NCBI GenBank assembly: GCA_964538675.1
Contig: CAZIGM010000027.1
Span: 1-26,954 of the forward strand
Direction: 5' to 3'
DNA from: CAZIGM01 sp964538675
GTDB lineage: Bacteria; Bacillota; Bacilli; Tepidibacillales; Tepidibacillaceae
Length of the DNA: 26,954 bases
Below are positions 23,817-26,954 of the stretch, piece after piece (the first letter of the stretch is position 1; every line of letters begins with the position of its first letter). The notes under the pieces are model-generated. The model saw nothing but the letters and a program-made list of their open reading frames with translations. It was not told where the DNA came from and did not search any database. The position numbers were made by a program, and so were the translations under genes.

Positions 23817-24947
23817 TCAGTTATTTTCTTCTACATTTACTTTTCTTATATATAAACCTCCAGGAAGTTGCTTTATTATTCCTTTTACTTGAAGTGACAA
23901 CACATTTTCATATACTTCAGGTAATTCGAAATTTGTTTTTAAAAAAATATCATCTATATGTAATGGATCATCTCCTAAAATATTATATATTTTATATTCA
24001 TTATTATTTAGATCAATTTTATAATTGTTTATCTGTTTTTTATTTAACAGTAGATATGGAAACTCGTCAATAATATCATCTATAGTCTGAACTAATTTTG
24101 CTCCCTGTTTAATAAGTGAATTAGTTCCCAAGCTGTTTTTTGATGTTATTGGTCCTGGTATCGCAAATACCTCCCTTGATTGATCTAAAGAATGTTGAGC
24201 AGTAATCAGTGAACCGCTACTAATAGAAGCTTCTATAACTAATATCCCATATGACAATCCACTAATAATTCTATTCCTTTGTGGAAAATACCCTGGATGA
24301 GGTGTTTCTCCAGGAGGATATTCAGATATTAATAATCCCTCACTAGCTATTTCCTTATATAAATCACAATTTTCCTTTGGATAAATAACATCTATACCGC
24401 TTCCAAGAACAGCAATTGTTTTACCTTTATTGTTTAAAGAACCTTTATGAGCAATACTATCTATACCTCTTGCCATTCCACTAATAATAACAAATTCATA
24501 ATCAACTAAATCCTTTGAAATTTTTTCAGCAATTACTTTTCCATAATTTGTCGGATTTCTAGTGCCCACTATTGCTAAAGTAGGTGAATTAACTAGATTT
24601 AAATTACCAATAGTATATAAGACCCATGGTGGTTGCGCAATTTCTTTAAGCATATTAGGATAGTTACAGTCATAATATGTAATAATTTTTATATTCTTAG
24701 ACTCCCAATCTTTAAGTCTATCATTAAAACCATTAACAATTTTTTCATTATGTAATTCTTTAGTTATTTGTTCAGCTAACTTATATTGTATTCCTGTATG
24801 CATTGATATTTCAAGAGAATTCATTAAAAAAATTTTATTTAGTGGAGATATATACGTAACAAGTTTTTCAATAGTTTTCCATCCAACGCCTTTTAATCCA
24901 TGAAAAAAAATTAAAATATCTCTATCCTGCAGTTTTAACACCCCCAA
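23817..24947 (-). CDS. dprA: DNA processing protein DprA (Smf)
   Basis: DprA binds incoming single-stranded DNA during natural transformation and loads RecA. The 376-residue product has an N-terminal SAM/HhH-like region (GLKGVGWKTIEKL), the Rossmann-fold core (about residues 105-310) with VGTRNPTNYG, ISGMARGIDSIAHKGSL, AVLGSGIDVIYPKEN and EASISSGSLITAQHSLDQSREVFAIPG, and a C-terminal winged-helix domain (about 315-376), so it is of the longer type. The start is unclear: TTG at 24947 and GTG at 24941 open the frame, but the only Shine-Dalgarno-like bases (GGGGGTG) lie at or after them, so a CTG at 24932 cannot be excluded. A stop codon lies three codons before TTG. Confidence 0.93.
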   Translation of the reverse strand: MGVLKLQDRDILIFFHGLKGVGWKTIEKLVTYISPLNKIFLMNSLEISMHTGIQYKLAEQITKELHNEKIVNGFNDRLKDWESKNIKIITYYDCNYPNMLKEIAQPPWVLYTIGNLNLVNSPTLAIVGTRNPTNYGKVIAEKISKDLVDYEFVIISGMARGIDSIAHKGSLNNKGKTIAVLGSGIDVIYPKENCDLYKEIASEGLLISEYPPGETPHPGYFPQRNRIISGLSYGILVIEASISSGSLITAQHSLDQSREVFAIPGPITSKNSLGTNSLIKQGAKLVQTIDDIIDEFPYLLLNKKQINNYKIDLNNNEYKIYNILGDDPLHIDDIFLKTNFELPEVYENVLSLQVKGIIKQLPGGLYIRKVNVEENN

Positions 24948-24994
24948 TATTAATTATTTTTAAAAAATAGAAGTATATAAACTCAAAAATTACT

Positions 24995-25120
24995 ATAAAG
25001 CCGAACTTTATTCAGATGGGAGTTTTAGCTCCACCTGAATTCTAGTGAGACTTATCCTAAATTCATTCTCCACCACTTATCAAAGCGAGACTAGGGAAAT
25101 GTGTTCCCTTAGTGAGACTT
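24995..25120 (-). repeat. Hairpin-rich non-coding element between sucD and dprA
   Basis: In the transcribed direction three hairpins follow each other. First, ACT-AGGGAA with TTCCCT-AGT and one bulge (25113-25090), which contains the sucD stop. Second, ATTCAG-GT-GGAG with CTCC-AT-CTGAAT around loop CTAAAA (25040-25010), an 11-12-bp stem with one bulge and one wobble. Third, ATAAAG-TTCGG-CTTTAT (25011-24995), followed by AGTAATTTTT, a weak U-tract. An 11-bp direct repeat (AAGTCTCACTA in the transcribed sense) stands at both 25120-25110 and 25053-25043, with a partial third copy near 25093-25084. The last 22 bases recur exactly at the trmFO 3' end. I cannot name the family; it could be a repeated RNA element or a small non-autonomous mobile element. 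Confidence 0.75.
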
Positions 25121-26059
25121 GTGCTTTTTGTGTAAAAGTGGGGGTCTTATCATATCTGGATTAACTAAACATTTATCCAATAAATTATTTTTCATAAGAA
25201 CATTTATTAATGTGCTTCCTATTTCAGCTGACGTATTAGCCATAGTTACTCCAGCTTCCTCTAATTTAATAATTTTATTAATTGCTGTACCATCTGAGCT
25301 TGAAATAATTGCACCAGCATGCCCCATCGTTTTACCAATCGGAGCAGACTTACCACTTATAAAACCAACAATAGGTTTTTTCATGTTTAATTTTATCCAT
25401 TCAGCTGCTTCTTCCTCAGTAGTTCCACCTATCTCGCCAATCATAATTAAAGCATACGTATTTGAATCCTCGTTAAACATTTTTAATACATCAATAAAAC
25501 TGGTTCCATTAATTGGATCTCCACCTATTCCAATAGCTGTCGACTGTCCAATTCCATTCTTTGTAAGTTGATATACTGTTTCATAGGTTAATGTTCCGCT
25601 CCTCGATACAATTCCAACATGTCCAGACAAATGAATATAACTAGGCATTATACCAATTTTACATTCACCAGGTGTAATAATTCCTGGGCAATTAGGTCCT
25701 ATAAGACGAGTCTTTTTCCCTTCCATAAAGCGTTTAACCTTAATCATATCTAATACAGGAATACCCTCTGTAATACAAACAACCAATTCTAATTCTGCGT
25801 CAACCCCCTCAATAATTGCATCCGCTGCATATTCAGCAGGAACATATATAACCGAGGCATGTGCACCTGTCTTTTCTTTTGCATCTCTTATCGTATTAAA
25901 TACAGGTACTCCTAGAATTTCTAACCCTTCTTTTCCAGGCGTAACGCCTGCAACAATTTTTGTACCATATTTCAAGCACTGTTCTGTATGGTATTTTCCA
26001 GCATGTCCTGTTATTCCTTGGGTAATAACCTTTGTATTTTTATCAACTAGAATGCTCAT
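25109..26059 (-). CDS. sucD: Succinyl-CoA synthetase alpha subunit (succinate-CoA ligase, ADP-forming)
   Basis: SucD carries the CoA-binding domain and the phospho-histidine of the TCA-cycle enzyme that makes ATP from succinyl-CoA. Seen: the CoA-binding Rossmann start VITQGITGHAGKYHTEQ, GGVTPGK-like VAGVTPGKEG, TRLIGPNCPGIITPGECKIGIMP, and GHVGIVSRSGTLTYE. The active His247 lies in GKTMGHAGAIIS. At 316 residues it is about 16 longer than the remembered B. subtilis protein (300): after NNLLDKC there is an added tail VNPDMIRPPLLHKKHKSH. The last three codons and the stop fall inside the hairpin element. The ATG at 26059 overlaps the sucC stop by one base (TAATG). Confidence 0.97.
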   Translation of the reverse strand: MSILVDKNTKVITQGITGHAGKYHTEQCLKYGTKIVAGVTPGKEGLEILGVPVFNTIRDAKEKTGAHASVIYVPAEYAADAIIEGVDAELELVVCITEGIPVLDMIKVKRFMEGKKTRLIGPNCPGIITPGECKIGIMPSYIHLSGHVGIVSRSGTLTYETVYQLTKNGIGQSTAIGIGGDPINGTSFIDVLKMFNEDSNTYALIMIGEIGGTTEEEAAEWIKLNMKKPIVGFISGKSAPIGKTMGHAGAIISSSDGTAINKIIKLEEAGVTMANTSAEIGSTLINVLMKNNLLDKCLVNPDMIRPPLLHKKHKSH

Positions 26060-26954
26060 TATATATCCATCCTTTTATTTTTAACTAATTCAATTATTCT
26101 CTTTGCACCTTCTGACATGGAATCCACAACATAAATATTTAGATTAGATTTTTGTAATATATCTTTCCCTATTTCAATATTTGTCCCTTCAAGCCGTACT
26201 ACTAATGGAAGTTCTAATTTTGTTTCTTTTACTGCAGATACAATTCCAGTAGCAATTACGTCACATCTCATGATTCCACCAAATATATTGACAAAAACAC
26301 CTGAAACCCTTTTATTTGATATTAATATTCTAAAAGCTTCTGTTACCTTCTCAATAGTTGCACCACCACCTACATCTAAAAAATTGGCTGGTTCACCACC
26401 ATAATATTTAATAATATCCATTGTGGCCATTGCCAATCCAGCTCCATTTACCATACAACCAATATTCCCTTCTAAAGCAATATAGCTTAACCCAAATTCT
26501 AAAGCATCCAATTCTTCTGAATCTTCTTCATCAATATCTCTAAACTTTTTTATTTCAGGATGACGAAATAATGCATTCTCATCGAAGTTGAATTTAGCAT
26601 CCAAAGCAATTAAATTTTCATTGTCAGTTAAAACAAATGGATTAATTTCAATTAATGAACAATCTTTGTCTATATATATCTGATAAAGATTCATAAGTAT
26701 ATCGACAAATCTATTAACTAAATTACTTTGAATGTTTAGTGAAAAAGCAATTCTCCTAGCTTGAAAAGGCATTAACCCTATTGCAGGATCAATGACTTCT
26801 TTGTATATTTTATTCGGGAATTTTTTTGCTAATTCTTCAACATCTATTCCACCCTCATCTGAAGATATAATAACTACTTTATTAATAGCTCTATCGATGG
26901 TTAAACCAATGTAATATTCCTTTTTAATGTTTAATCCTTCTTCTATTAACAATT
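26059..26954 (-). CDS. sucC: Succinyl-CoA synthetase beta subunit, C-terminal part (cut by window edge)
   Basis: SucC is the nucleotide- and succinate-binding partner of SucD. About 298 codons are present; the frame is open to the right edge, and the first visible codons (LLIEEGLNIKKEYYIG) correspond to roughly residue 90 of the family, so the N-terminal start of the ATP-grasp domain is missing. An apparent TTG start near 26952 is internal, not the real start. Seen: CSLIEINPFVLTDNENLIALDAKFNFDENALFRHP (ATP-grasp metal-binding region), EGNIGCMVNGAGLAMATMDIIKYYGGEPANFLDVGGGA, and VNIFGGIMRCDVIATGIV in the C-terminal CoA-ligase domain. The stop overlaps the sucD start, so the two subunits are translated together. 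Confidence 0.96.
   Translation of the reverse strand, partial: LLIEEGLNIKKEYYIGLTIDRAINKVVIISSDEGGIDVEELAKKFPNKIYKEVIDPAIGLMPFQARRIAFSLNIQSNLVNRFVDILMNLYQIYIDKDCSLIEINPFVLTDNENLIALDAKFNFDENALFRHPEIKKFRDIDEEDSEELDALEFGLSYIALEGNIGCMVNGAGLAMATMDIIKYYGGEPANFLDVGGGATIEKVTEAFRILISNKRVSGVFVNIFGGIMRCDVIATGIVSAVKETKLELPLVVRLEGTNIEIGKDILQKSNLNIYVVDSMSEGAKRIIELVKNKRMDI

Noticed and set aside
25119..25571. 150-codon plus-strand open frame opposite sucD
   Set aside because: Antisense to the conserved sucD sequence; hydrophobic low-complexity translation with no family resemblance.

Overview
The window is AT-rich, densely packed DNA from a low-GC Gram-positive bacterium, most likely a member of the Bacillaceae (Bacillales). 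The basis is gene order: read on the minus strand from right to left it runs sucC-sucD-dprA-topA-trmFO-xerC-hslV-hslU-codY followed by the fla/che operon flgB-flgC-fliE-fliF-fliG-fliH-fliI-fliJ-ylxF-fliK-flgD-(flagellar operon protein)-flgE-flbD-fliL-fliM-fliY-cheY-fliO-fliP-fliQ-fliR-flhB. From memory this is the Bacillus subtilis order with one added gene between flgD and flgE. FliY, CodY and an HslV with an N-terminal serine extension also point to Bacilli. Every convincing gene is on the minus strand; no tRNA, rRNA, CRISPR array, insertion sequence or phage gene is visible.

Right part (about 16533-26954), housekeeping. The end of sucC (cut by the window edge) and sucD encode succinyl-CoA synthetase. 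A ~126-bp hairpin-rich non-coding element separates sucD from dprA (DNA uptake). A good SigA-type promoter lies between dprA and topA (topoisomerase I). Then come trmFO (tRNA m5U54 methylation), xerC (chromosome dimer resolution), hslV-hslU (ATP-dependent protease) and codY (global nutritional repressor). A piece of the hairpin element recurs, 22 bp exact, at the 3' end of trmFO.

Junction (16245-16532). A strong intrinsic terminator follows codY. Between it and flgB is a promoter-like block that fits the SigH consensus better than SigA, with a Spo0A-box-like site next to it and a CodY-box-like sequence overlapping it.

Left part (1-16244), flagellar basal body, export apparatus, switch and hook. 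Genes are tightly packed, often overlapping or separated by a few bases, so they are probably one long transcript. Rod genes come first (flgB, flgC, fliE), then the MS-ring and switch (fliF, fliG), the export ATPase complex (fliH, fliI, fliJ), a MotE-like protein, hook-length control, hook cap and hook (fliK, flgD, flgE), FlbD, FliL, the C-ring and chemotaxis output (fliM, fliY, cheY) and the export gate (fliO, fliP, fliQ, fliR, flhB; flhB runs off the left edge).

Points most worth a second look: a single-base frameshift in an A6 run that splits cheY; a compact two-hairpin leader upstream of flgE and a very GC-rich hairpin downstream of it, so the hook gene is bracketed by RNA structure; the hairpin element that supplies stop codons to sucD and trmFO; and the SigH/Spo0A-like architecture in front of the fla/che operon. 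No clearly new multi-gene system is visible; the novelty is in non-coding structure and in one conserved flagellar-operon gene of unknown function.
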